This document shows, one piece after another, positions 8,224 to 14,704 of a DNA stretch of 18,296 nucleotides. The DNA is from a bacterium (GTDB taxonomy: Bacteria > Bacteroidota > Bacteroidia > Cytophagales > Thermonemataceae). Each line of letters begins with the position of its first letter. The stretch's first letter is position 1. Under the pieces are notes generated by a model. The model was given only the letters and a program-made list of their open reading frames with translations, made no database searches and was not told where the DNA came from. The stretch covers positions 1-18,296 of the forward strand of contig JANYGM010000330.1 in the NCBI GenBank assembly GCA_025362415.1. Reading direction: 5' to 3'. The translations under genes and the position numbers were made by a program.

Positions 8224-8781
8224 ATGATAAAACTTACAGATCAACTAAAATGGGCTATTGTAACAATGCCTGGTGAGGAAAAAGACAAACTTTTGCTAAG
8301 GCTTATAAGCAAAGATAATATGCTTGTAAAAAAGTTACATCATCAGTTATTAGAAGATGACAATAATACACTAGAACAACGAGAAGCTATTTTAGTAGAG
8401 ATGAAATCAATTTTAGATGATGACAAATACAGTTTTACGCCAGGCGAACTGATGATGTCTATGCGTGATTTTAATGGGGATATTGGGCGACACGTGAAGA
8501 TTACTAAAGATAAAATAGGTGAAATAGAACTTACTATTGCACTTGTAAATACGGCTTTTGGAAAACATAAAACAATGCTACATCAAAATCAGAAAAGAGC
8601 AAGCACTTTTGCAGAATATGTGTCAAAAAAAGCAGTTTTTGTACTTCAAAAACTAACTAAAATCCACGAAGATTTGCAGGCAGACTATGAAAAAGACATA
8701 AATTTGATGCTTGCGTATATTTATGAGTATCCGCCTTGTGCTGTTCATATCAAAGAACTTGAAATACCTAAAAGTAAATAA
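8224..8781 (+). CDS. Unknown 185-aa helical protein
   Basis: I do not recognise a family. The protein has no signal peptide, membrane segment or cysteine motif, so it is probably cytoplasmic. The sequence looks almost fully helical and charged. An N-terminal part of about 75 residues (with KDKLLLRLISKDNMLVKKLHHQLLED) is followed by FTPGELMMSMRDFNGDIGRHVKITKDK, then a longer helical stretch (ASTFAEYVSKKAVFVLQKLTKIHEDLQADYEKD) and a tyrosine-rich end (LMLAYIYEYPP). Codon and base use match the neighbours. It is separated from yggS by 105 bp and closed by the terminator at 8896-8918, so it may be a single-gene unit. It is likely a real gene because of its length, clean start and following terminator. 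Confidence 0.75.
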   Translation: MIKLTDQLKWAIVTMPGEEKDKLLLRLISKDNMLVKKLHHQLLEDDNNTLEQREAILVEMKSILDDDKYSFTPGELMMSMRDFNGDIGRHVKITKDKIGEIELTIALVNTAFGKHKTMLHQNQKRASTFAEYVSKKAVFVLQKLTKIHEDLQADYEKDINLMLAYIYEYPPCAVHIKELEIPKSK

Positions 8782-8895
8782 TAAAAAGCGTTTATGGTTA
8801 TATAATCACGTTTTTTTTCACACTAAGTAGGCACTAAGAAATGCAAAATTAGAATTTTATTTACAACTCATTTTAGTAATCAAAACCAACAAAAG

Positions 8896-8918
8896 CCGCA
8901 ATAATATTGCGGTTTTTT
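8896..8918 (+). terminator. Rho-independent terminator after the unknown gene
   Basis: CCGCAA, loop TAATA, TTGCGG, then six T residues (8913-8918). The stem is GC-rich against an A+T-rich background. It lies 115 bp after the stop at 8781 and 80 bp before pgk, separating the two units. The A-run on the left side is short, so activity on the minus strand is less likely. Confidence 0.8.
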
Positions 8919-8997
8919 ATTGTTTTTTGAATTTTTAGGAAAAATCAGTATTAAACTGTATTTTTACATTTAATTTAATTCAAAATAAATCCTTAAA

Positions 8998-10191
8998 ATG
9001 AAATACCTTAATAATTTTAATTTTTCTGGAAAGCGTGCGCTTGTGCGTGTAGATTTTAATGTTCCGCTGGATAAAAACTATAAAATAACTGATTTTACAC
9101 GCATCAAAGCCGTTGTGCCAACAATTACAAAGATTTTGGCAGAGGGTGGAAGCGTGGTTTTGATGTCGCATTTGGGTCGTCCAAAGGGTGGTTTTGAAGA
9201 AAAATATTCTCTCAAACATCTTCAAACGCCACTTTCTAATATTTTTGGTGTAGAAGTAAAATTTGCTGATGATTGCATAGGTGAGCAAGCAAAAAGCCTT
9301 TCAGAAGGCTTAAAAGCAGGTGAAATCTTACTTTTAGAAAATTTGCGCTTTTATAAGGAAGAGGAAAAAGGAGATGTAAGTTTTGCTGAAAAATTGTCAA
9401 AATTAGGAGATGTTTATGTCAATGATGCTTTTGGAACAGCACACAGAGCGCACGCTTCTACGGCAGTTATTGCGCAATTTTTTGAAAATAAAGTTTGTGG
9501 CCTTGTGATGCAGGCAGAGCTAGATAATGCTAAAAAAGTCCTTGATAACGCAGAAAAGCCATTTACGGCAATTATGGGTGGTGCAAAAGTTTCTGATAAA
9601 ATAGAACTGATAGAAAAATTGTTGGAAAAAGTTGATAATTTGATTATTGGTGGTGGAATGGCTTACACATTTTTCAAAGCGTTGGGTGGCAACATAGGAA
9701 ACTCGCTTGTAGAGGCTGATAAGCTAGATTTGGCATTGCATCTTATCAAAAAAGCAAAAGAAAAAGGCGTTAATTTGATGCTTCCGCAAGATAGTATTAT
9801 TGCTGATGCTTTTAGCAATGATGCCAACACAGAAATAGCTGATAATGAGGATATTAAAGCAGGATTTATGGGCTTAGATATTGGAGAAAAAGCTATCAAA
9901 TCATTTGTAGAAGTGATTAAAAACTCAAAAACTGTTCTTTGGAATGGTCCTATGGGCGTTTTTGAGATGGAAAAGTTCTCAAAAGGTACATCAGAAGTAG
10001 CAAAAGCGGTTGTGGACGCAACAAAAAATGGAGCTTTTTCCTTGATTGGTGGAGGAGATTCTGCAGCAGCTATCAATAATCTAGGTTTTGGAGATGCCGT
10101 TTCTTACGTTTCTACGGGTGGCGGTGCGCTTTTGGAGTATATGGAAGGTAAAATATTGCCAGGAGTAGCCGCATTAGAAGGTACGAACTAA
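8998..10191 (+). CDS. pgk: Phosphoglycerate kinase
   Basis: The 397-aa cytoplasmic glycolytic enzyme transfers phosphate between 1,3-bisphosphoglycerate and ADP. It has full length and both lobes. N-lobe substrate motifs are RVDFNVPLD (17-25, with Asp19 and Asn21), SHLGRPKGG, LLENLRFYKEEEKGD and VYVNDAFGTAHRAHAS. C-lobe nucleotide motifs are GGAKVSDKIELIE, GGGMAYTFFKALG, LWNGPMGVFEMEKFSKGT and IGGGDSAAA (Asp354). The start ATG at 8998 follows AAATCCTTAAA, with no Shine-Dalgarno. Upstream lies a terminator and no clear TAnnTTTG element, so the promoter is not identified. No other glycolytic gene is adjacent. Confidence 0.97.
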   Translation: MKYLNNFNFSGKRALVRVDFNVPLDKNYKITDFTRIKAVVPTITKILAEGGSVVLMSHLGRPKGGFEEKYSLKHLQTPLSNIFGVEVKFADDCIGEQAKSLSEGLKAGEILLLENLRFYKEEEKGDVSFAEKLSKLGDVYVNDAFGTAHRAHASTAVIAQFFENKVCGLVMQAELDNAKKVLDNAEKPFTAIMGGAKVSDKIELIEKLLEKVDNLIIGGGMAYTFFKALGGNIGNSLVEADKLDLALHLIKKAKEKGVNLMLPQDSIIADAFSNDANTEIADNEDIKAGFMGLDIGEKAIKSFVEVIKNSKTVLWNGPMGVFEMEKFSKGTSEVAKAVVDATKNGAFSLIGGGDSAAAINNLGFGDAVSYVSTGGGALLEYMEGKILPGVAALEGTN

Positions 10192-10208
10192 GAAGTACGA
10201 AGTACGAA
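10181..10208. repeat. Triple GTACGAA repeat overlapping the pgk stop
   Basis: GTACGAA occurs at 10181-10187, 10195-10201 and 10202-10208. The first copy encodes the last residues of Pgk and the stop codon (10189-10191) lies between copies. This looks like a small local slippage repeat seeded by the end of the gene. Confidence 0.6.
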
Positions 10209-10300
10209 TGTAAAACTTTGATTATTAAGTTATTGTAAAAATAAAAAGATTAAGTTATTTCGTTTTTCGTTTTTAGAGATAGTCATTTTAGAATAAATAT

Positions 10301-10331
10301 TTGTATTTGGTGCAAAAAAAGTGTATTTTTG
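10301..10331 (+). promoter_or_regulatory. Candidate promoter for the chemoreceptor-like gene
   Basis: TTG at 10301-10303, 20 bases, then TATTTTTG at 10324-10331: a good match to the phylum consensus TTG-N19..21-TAnnTTTG. Transcription would start near 10338, giving a leader of about 110 nt that contains the palindrome at 10402-10417. Confidence 0.5.
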
Positions 10332-10401
10332 TGGTTTGTATCAAGTTTTAGACTAAAAAAGTGTGTTGTAACGTATGTTTTTACATTTTGTATTAACTCA
10401 C

Positions 10402-10417
10402 ACTAGCAATTGCTAGT
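10402..10417. promoter_or_regulatory. Perfect 16-bp palindrome in the leader of the chemoreceptor-like gene
   Basis: ACTAGCAATTGCTAGT reads the same on both strands. It lies 30 bp before the ATG at 10447, inside the C/A-rich leader, and about 70 bp downstream of the predicted -7 element. It could be a binding site for a dimeric regulator. As RNA it would make only a poor hairpin, because the symmetry has no loop. A chance insertion within the repeat-like leader is also possible. Confidence 0.45.
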
Positions 10418-10446
10418 TCACAACTCACAATTCACAACACTCAAAA

Positions 10447-11505
10447 ATGGCATTAGGCAACAACATAAAGCGGGATAAACTTATCCCAAATAATAATAAA
10501 CCTCTTTTGGAAAATGAAGAAGATGATGATTTGTTGCGCTTTTTTGAGAAAAATAGAACAGAAATTAAGTTAGAACCAAAAAAAGAAACTCATTTATATA
10601 AAATTGATAATGAAGTAGTTAGTCCAAATACCAATTCAAATAATAAGCAAAATACTAATCAAATTTTTATTAGTCAAGATGATTTTTCAGAACTTCATTT
10701 GTTTGCTACGGAGCTTGTAAGTCAGTCTAATTTTATCAAAAAAAATCTTACAGAAATCACACAAGATTTGAATGAAAATACTATCAAAGAAGACTTTAGT
10801 AATGATTTTGATAATAATTCAAAAAAGATTTTGCAAAATTTGGAGCAGAATTTAGAGCAAAACGAAAAAGAGTTTTTTAATACCAATAAGGCTTTTAATT
10901 TGTTAGACGAAAACAAAGTAAAAACGCTTACAAGTGCAGAAAATGTAGAAAAAAGCCTAGATACGTTCATTACAGGTATTTCTGAAGTGCAAAAAACATC
11001 ACGTATTTTGACTGAAATTTCTGCACAGTCTGGCGTTTTGGCTATCAATGCGGCTATTGAGGCGGCTCGTGTGGGTGATGCAGGCAGAAGTTTTGTTGTT
11101 ATTGCTGATGAAATACGAAAGATTTCGGACAATGCCAAAAAATCTTCCGACAATATTGAAGATGCTTTGCGTGGACTTCAAAAAGATATGCAAATGGCTT
11201 TAAAAGCACTTTTCCAAATGAAAAACTATCTTGAAAACCAAGAATTTGCTATCAGCCAACTTTCTCAAAATATAGAAAATATCACCCAAAATAATACTAC
11301 TATGGTTGATATGATAAAAAATAATCAGAACGAAATAGAAATAAAAGAAGACAAACCTAGTAATTTTAGTACAGAAAAAATCAATAATAAAAAAACTAAA
11401 AAAGCGCAAATTGTTACAGATAAATTAGAAAATATCAATCATACAGCGCAAAATCTACATTCTATAGCCAAACAACTCCACGAAAATCTTAAGAATATGG
11501 CTTGA
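10447..11505 (+). CDS. Soluble methyl-accepting chemotaxis-like signalling protein
   Basis: A 352-aa protein with the tip of a methyl-accepting chemotaxis signalling hairpin at about 190-235: SGVLAINAAIEAARVGDAGRSFVVIADEIRKIS, with Asn201, Glu205 and Arg208 at the positions that in true receptors contact CheA/CheW. There is no membrane helix or recognisable sensor domain. The N-terminal 130 residues are acidic, Asn/Lys-rich and probably disordered or coiled (NLEQNLEQNEKEF). After the core come about 110 residues of polar helix, again Asn/Lys-rich. The helical part is short next to classical receptors, and no CheA, CheW, CheR or CheB gene is adjacent. It may act in a cytoplasmic chemosensory array, for example for gliding, or be a coiled-coil protein that has kept only the tip. 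The start follows ACACTCAAAA directly before ATG. Confidence 0.75.
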   Translation: MALGNNIKRDKLIPNNNKPLLENEEDDDLLRFFEKNRTEIKLEPKKETHLYKIDNEVVSPNTNSNNKQNTNQIFISQDDFSELHLFATELVSQSNFIKKNLTEITQDLNENTIKEDFSNDFDNNSKKILQNLEQNLEQNEKEFFNTNKAFNLLDENKVKTLTSAENVEKSLDTFITGISEVQKTSRILTEISAQSGVLAINAAIEAARVGDAGRSFVVIADEIRKISDNAKKSSDNIEDALRGLQKDMQMALKALFQMKNYLENQEFAISQLSQNIENITQNNTTMVDMIKNNQNEIEIKEDKPSNFSTEKINNKKTKKAQIVTDKLENINHTAQNLHSIAKQLHENLKNMA

Positions 11506-11522
11506 TGTGTGATATATGATAT
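11504..11522. repeat. Dispersed repeat ATGTGTGATATATGATA, copy 1
   Basis: The 17-mer at 11505-11521 overlaps the stop of the chemoreceptor-like gene and recurs exactly at 18105-18121 next to the stop of the histidine kinase. It is also the approximate reverse complement of units in the tract at 11560-11653, so the intergenic region here has an inverted, foldable arrangement. Confidence 0.6.
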
Positions 11523-11559
11523 ATTTTATGGGACAAAATAGTAACAAACAATGTATTTA

Positions 11560-11653
11560 CATCACACTTCATATCATACATCACATATCACATATCACAT
11601 ATCACATATCATACATCACATCTCACACATCATACATCACATCTCACACCTCA
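11560..11653. repeat. Tandem TCACATA / CATACATCACATCTCACA repeat tract
   Basis: About 95 bp without any G on the plus strand. The left part has four units of ACATATC (period 7) from about 11584. The right part has two nearly exact units of about 20 bp of the type CATACATCACATCTCACA. The tract ends a few bases before the ATG of the methyltransferase gene at 11660. The frame through it is open and would add a His/Ile/Ser/Thr-rich extension, judged non-coding. Confidence 0.75.
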
Positions 11654-11659
11654 AAATTT

Positions 11660-12475
11660 ATGTATGAAATAATCACTTCTACACAAAATCCTAAAATAAA
11701 AAATATTCAGAAATTGGATAAATCTGCGGAGCGCAAAAGCCAAAATCTTATTATTATTGAGGGTGAAATAGAACTAAATCTTGCACTTAGTGCTAATATA
11801 GAAATAATAAATGTCTTTTTTTGCAAAGAACTCATACCAGAATTTAAGGTAAATGAGATATTTGAAACATATAAAAAAAACAATGTAAATTATTTTAATA
11901 AAATACAGTTTTTTGAAGTTAGCAAACCTGTTTTTGATAAGATTGCATATAGAGAAAATTCTTTTGGAATTGTGGCACTTGCTCGCCCAATAATTACTAC
12001 CTTAAATACACTTAAATTACCCAAAAATCCACTTTTGATAGTGTTGGAAAGCGTAGAAAAACCAGGAAATCTGGGCGCAATACTTAGAACGGCTGATGCG
12101 GCAAATGTTGATGCAGTCATTATTTGCGACCCTCAAACGGATATTTTCAACCCAAATGCCGTTAGGGCGAGTATTGGCTGTGTTTTTACTAAACCTGTCG
12201 TTGCTTGTACGAGTGAGGAGGCAATTATTTTTTTGAAATCAAAAAACATAAATATGTATGCAACTGCCCTTACTGCCTCAAAACCTTATGACGAAATCAG
12301 TTATAAAACTCCTTCTGCTATCATTTTAGGCACAGAAGCAACAGGACTTTCCAAAATTTGGCTAGAAAATGCTACTCAAAATATCATTATACCAATGCAA
12401 GGCAAAATAGACTCTATGAATGTGTCTGTAGCCACTGCAATAGTCATTTTTGAAGCAATTAGGCAAAGAAAGTAA
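11660..12475 (+). CDS. SpoU/TrmH-family RNA 2'-O-methyltransferase
   Basis: A 271-aa SPOUT methyltransferase that uses S-adenosylmethionine to methylate ribose 2'-OH in rRNA or tRNA. The three SpoU motifs are clear: motif 1 NLGAILRTADA with the catalytic arginine, motif 2 AIILGTEATGLS, and motif 3 IPMQGKIDSMNVSVATAIVIFEA, which builds the trefoil-knot cofactor site. An N-terminal substrate-binding part (about 1-110, beginning ITSTQNPKIKNIQKL) resembles the RlmB/TsnR/YsgA subgroup; the target nucleotide cannot be inferred. The frame is open back to 11516, but the added 48 residues are only translated tandem repeat, so the ATG at 11660, just after CTCAAAATTT, is chosen. It stands at the end of a plus-strand run and faces a convergent gene across the terminator at 12566-12599. 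Confidence 0.9.
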   Translation: MYEIITSTQNPKIKNIQKLDKSAERKSQNLIIIEGEIELNLALSANIEIINVFFCKELIPEFKVNEIFETYKKNNVNYFNKIQFFEVSKPVFDKIAYRENSFGIVALARPIITTLNTLKLPKNPLLIVLESVEKPGNLGAILRTADAANVDAVIICDPQTDIFNPNAVRASIGCVFTKPVVACTSEEAIIFLKSKNINMYATALTASKPYDEISYKTPSAIILGTEATGLSKIWLENATQNIIIPMQGKIDSMNVSVATAIVIFEAIRQRK

Positions 12476-12476
12476 A

Positions 12477-12510
12477 TAGCCCCTAAATCCCCAAAGGGAC
12501 TTTAATACAA
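12477..12510. repeat. Dispersed intergenic repeat, copy 2
   Basis: TAGCCCCTAAATCCCC followed by AAAGGGACTTTAATACAA; a near copy of 1-35. It begins at the second base after the methyltransferase stop codon, so in this copy the element sits downstream of a gene rather than upstream. Confidence 0.7.
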
Positions 12511-12565
12511 CTTTTTGAGTATGGAATTGCTCTCCTTCAAAATAATTCTATAATTCTAAAAAATA

Positions 12566-12599
12566 AAAAGTGTACTAAATTGAGATTTAGTACACTTTT
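12566..12599. terminator. Bidirectional terminator between convergent genes
   Basis: A perfect 15-bp stem: AAAAGTGTACTAAAT at 12566-12580, loop TGAG, ATTTAGTACACTTTT at 12585-12599. The outer arms give A-runs on one side and T-runs on the other in either direction. It is placed between the methyltransferase (ends 12475, plus) and the DUF4836-like gene (ends 12622, minus), as expected for a shared terminator. Confidence 0.88.
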
Positions 12600-12621
12600 A
12601 TTAAAAACTGTTATTGAAAAA

Positions 12622-14547
12622 TTATTTTCCTTTCTTCTTTTTAGGTTTTTCTGCTGGTTCATCTAGCGTTTTGCCATCAATAGTTTTTGTTTCTGACGTT
12701 TTTACTTTACCATTTCTCATAAAGTAGTCTATCATTTTGAGTGCAACATAAAGGCTATTTTCTTTTTTGTTTTTGAGGTCAATAATTGCTTCATATTTAG
12801 CAACTTTTCCGTTCATTTCCACACCTTTAAACTGCAATTCTCCAATATTATTTTTGAGTTCTTCAATGTTTTTCTTGTCTTCTTTGCTCAAATCTTTGGT
12901 TGTTTTGAGAACAGTCGCAAAAACATTAGGAAAGTTAGTGAAAAACACTTGAGAATTAGTTTTGGTCAAATCTTGCAAACGGTTTTCTACAGGTTTTGCG
13001 ACTGTTTTACCTTGCAAAATACGCTCCAAAACAAGATTTTCATCATTAGAAATAATCACCATACCATCTTTTAAGATAAGATATACTTTTGCCATACCTG
13101 TTTTGCCTACAAACTCGTAATATCCTTTTTGTTCTTTTAGTGCCTCAAAATTAACCAAAGCACGTAGTACAATATCTACATTTTTCTGATTTCCTATACT
13201 AGACATAGCCACAAATACTGGATTTTGTTCTTTTCTCGTTTTTTCAACCTCGCCCACATACTTATCTCCATCATATTGATAATCTTTGTAAACAACATTT
13301 ACTTCTCTCACATCTGTAATAGCAATCATCAAATCACCTTTAAAAAGATTCAAAATAGCGTCTTCATCAGTAGCAATGCCTGCAAGTTCTATGGCAGAAA
13401 TAATTTGTTTTCCTTTGGGTGCTTGCTCCAAAAATGGGATATAAAGCCCCATAAACATATCATAATACTTACGCATATCCACTGCAACCGCCAAAAATCC
13501 AAGCGTATTAGTGCCATCTACATAATCAAAAAACTTAGGATTGATGCGTTTGTCGTACATTCCTTGTGAAAGATTGGTCATTTTCTCGCCCATATATGTA
13601 TGCACAGAAAACGTAGCATTGCCTTTATTGAGATTAAAAAACATGTGCAAATAGTTGTCTTTCATAACGCTAGAAAATTTTTCCATCATTTTTTTCTCTG
13701 ACCCCATAGCACTTCCAAACTCCTTAAAAACTTTTAAAAAAGCACCATTAAACACTTGATAATTTATCCAAATTCCTGCATCAAAAGGCTGATTATTAAA
13801 GGTTTGGAAGTTTGCATTATTGGTAATGCTGTTTTTCTGCCCTTCAATAATTGACTGAATTTGTTTAGCCATTACATCACCTTTTTTTTGTGTATAAAGG
13901 CGTTCTTTTTCCTCTTGTTTGGCATAATAATCTGGGTCGTCATAGTTTTGCGTTTCATTAGGATTGTATTTTTGTGAGCCTTCAATAGCCATCATTACTG
14001 CAATTTGACCATTCCAAGCCATTGTTGTCTTATTATCAGAGAAAAATTTAAAGCCTTGTTTCTCGCCTACAAAAAGTTTGTCTTTACTATCTGCCACAAT
14101 TTTGTTAGCAAGTTCGTCAAGTTTTGATTTGTCCGACACATTGAAAAGATAGCCAAAAGCCGTTAGACTATCCAAATTAAGCGCAAAAACATAAGATTTT
14201 GGGAAAAGGTTTATTCCTGCTTGTTTGGGAGCTTTGTAGATTTTTGAAACCATATCATAATGATTTGGGCTACTTTCCTTCAATTTTTTGTCAAAATCTT
14301 TCATAAAATCAAGTTCCATCAATTTGTTCAAATCACCTTTTTTAGAGTAATTTTCAGCATTGATAGCAATAATTCCCATTACGTCTGTAGGCAAGCGTTG
14401 CACCAAATTTGTGCCATCTTGTGCTAAAATTGGACTAAAAAAACCGCTTAACACAAGGCTAGATAAGCAGAAAAACGACATTATAAGCGTTTTTTTGAAC
14501 ATTTTTTCTGACATTTTTTTCAGAGTTGTTTGGTGACTCATTTTCAT
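12622..14547 (-). CDS. DUF4836-like exported protein of unknown function
   Basis: The 641-aa protein has an N-terminal Sec signal (KKTLIMSFFCLSSLVLSGFFSPILAQ), so it acts outside the cytoplasm; there is no clear lipobox. The start is uncertain: in-frame ATGs occur at 14547, 14541, 14514 and 14502, and the one at 14502 (MFKKTLIMSFF) gives the most typical signal peptide. The mature part begins NLVQRLPTDVMGIIAINAENYSKK, then KQAGINLFPKSYVFALN and a pattern of repeated beta-rich modules, resembling the DUF4836 family of Bacteroidota. That assignment is from memory of the pattern and is moderate. The C-terminus is strongly basic (EKPKKKKGK). The gene is 157 bp downstream of rqcH on the same strand and separated from it by a hairpin at 14582-14610, so co-transcription is possible but not clear. 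Its function is unknown. Confidence 0.75.
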   Translation of the reverse strand: MKMSHQTTLKKMSEKMFKKTLIMSFFCLSSLVLSGFFSPILAQDGTNLVQRLPTDVMGIIAINAENYSKKGDLNKLMELDFMKDFDKKLKESSPNHYDMVSKIYKAPKQAGINLFPKSYVFALNLDSLTAFGYLFNVSDKSKLDELANKIVADSKDKLFVGEKQGFKFFSDNKTTMAWNGQIAVMMAIEGSQKYNPNETQNYDDPDYYAKQEEKERLYTQKKGDVMAKQIQSIIEGQKNSITNNANFQTFNNQPFDAGIWINYQVFNGAFLKVFKEFGSAMGSEKKMMEKFSSVMKDNYLHMFFNLNKGNATFSVHTYMGEKMTNLSQGMYDKRINPKFFDYVDGTNTLGFLAVAVDMRKYYDMFMGLYIPFLEQAPKGKQIISAIELAGIATDEDAILNLFKGDLMIAITDVREVNVVYKDYQYDGDKYVGEVEKTRKEQNPVFVAMSSIGNQKNVDIVLRALVNFEALKEQKGYYEFVGKTGMAKVYLILKDGMVIISNDENLVLERILQGKTVAKPVENRLQDLTKTNSQVFFTNFPNVFATVLKTTKDLSKEDKKNIEELKNNIGELQFKGVEMNGKVAKYEAIIDLKNKKENSLYVALKMIDYFMRNGKVKTSETKTIDGKTLDEPAEKPKKKKGK

Positions 14548-14581
14548 AATAAATAATTTTTTAGTTTGATAGATTTTTTAA

Positions 14582-14610
14582 CTCTCCAAAAGTTTTGAAT
14601 TTTTGGAGAG
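14582..14610. other. Hairpin between rqcH and the DUF4836-like gene
   Basis: CTCTCCAAAA (14582-14591) pairs perfectly with TTTTGGAGAG (14601-14610) around a 9-nt loop. On the minus strand it is followed by TTAAAAAATC rather than a T-run, so it is not a textbook terminator. It could be a weak terminator for rqcH, a processing site, or a leader structure of the downstream gene. Confidence 0.5.
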
Positions 14611-14704
14611 ATAAGATAACATTTTTTTCCAAATTACTAAACTATTATGACTTTCACAAAATTTTAGTAAGAAAAATATATTTTTGGTATTTTTTAGGTG
14701 AATA

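Noticed and set aside
9663..10076. Minus-strand 137-codon open frame inside pgk
   Set aside because: It lies entirely antisense to strongly conserved Pgk codons and has no recognisable features.
10722..11153. Minus-strand 143-codon open frame inside the chemoreceptor-like gene
   Set aside because: It is antisense to the conserved signalling core; the long frame follows from the codon bias of the real gene.
11516..11659. N-terminal extension of the methyltransferase
   Set aside because: The 48 extra residues are a direct translation of the tandem repeat tract (His/Ile/Ser/Thr-rich) and family homology begins at the ATG at 11660.
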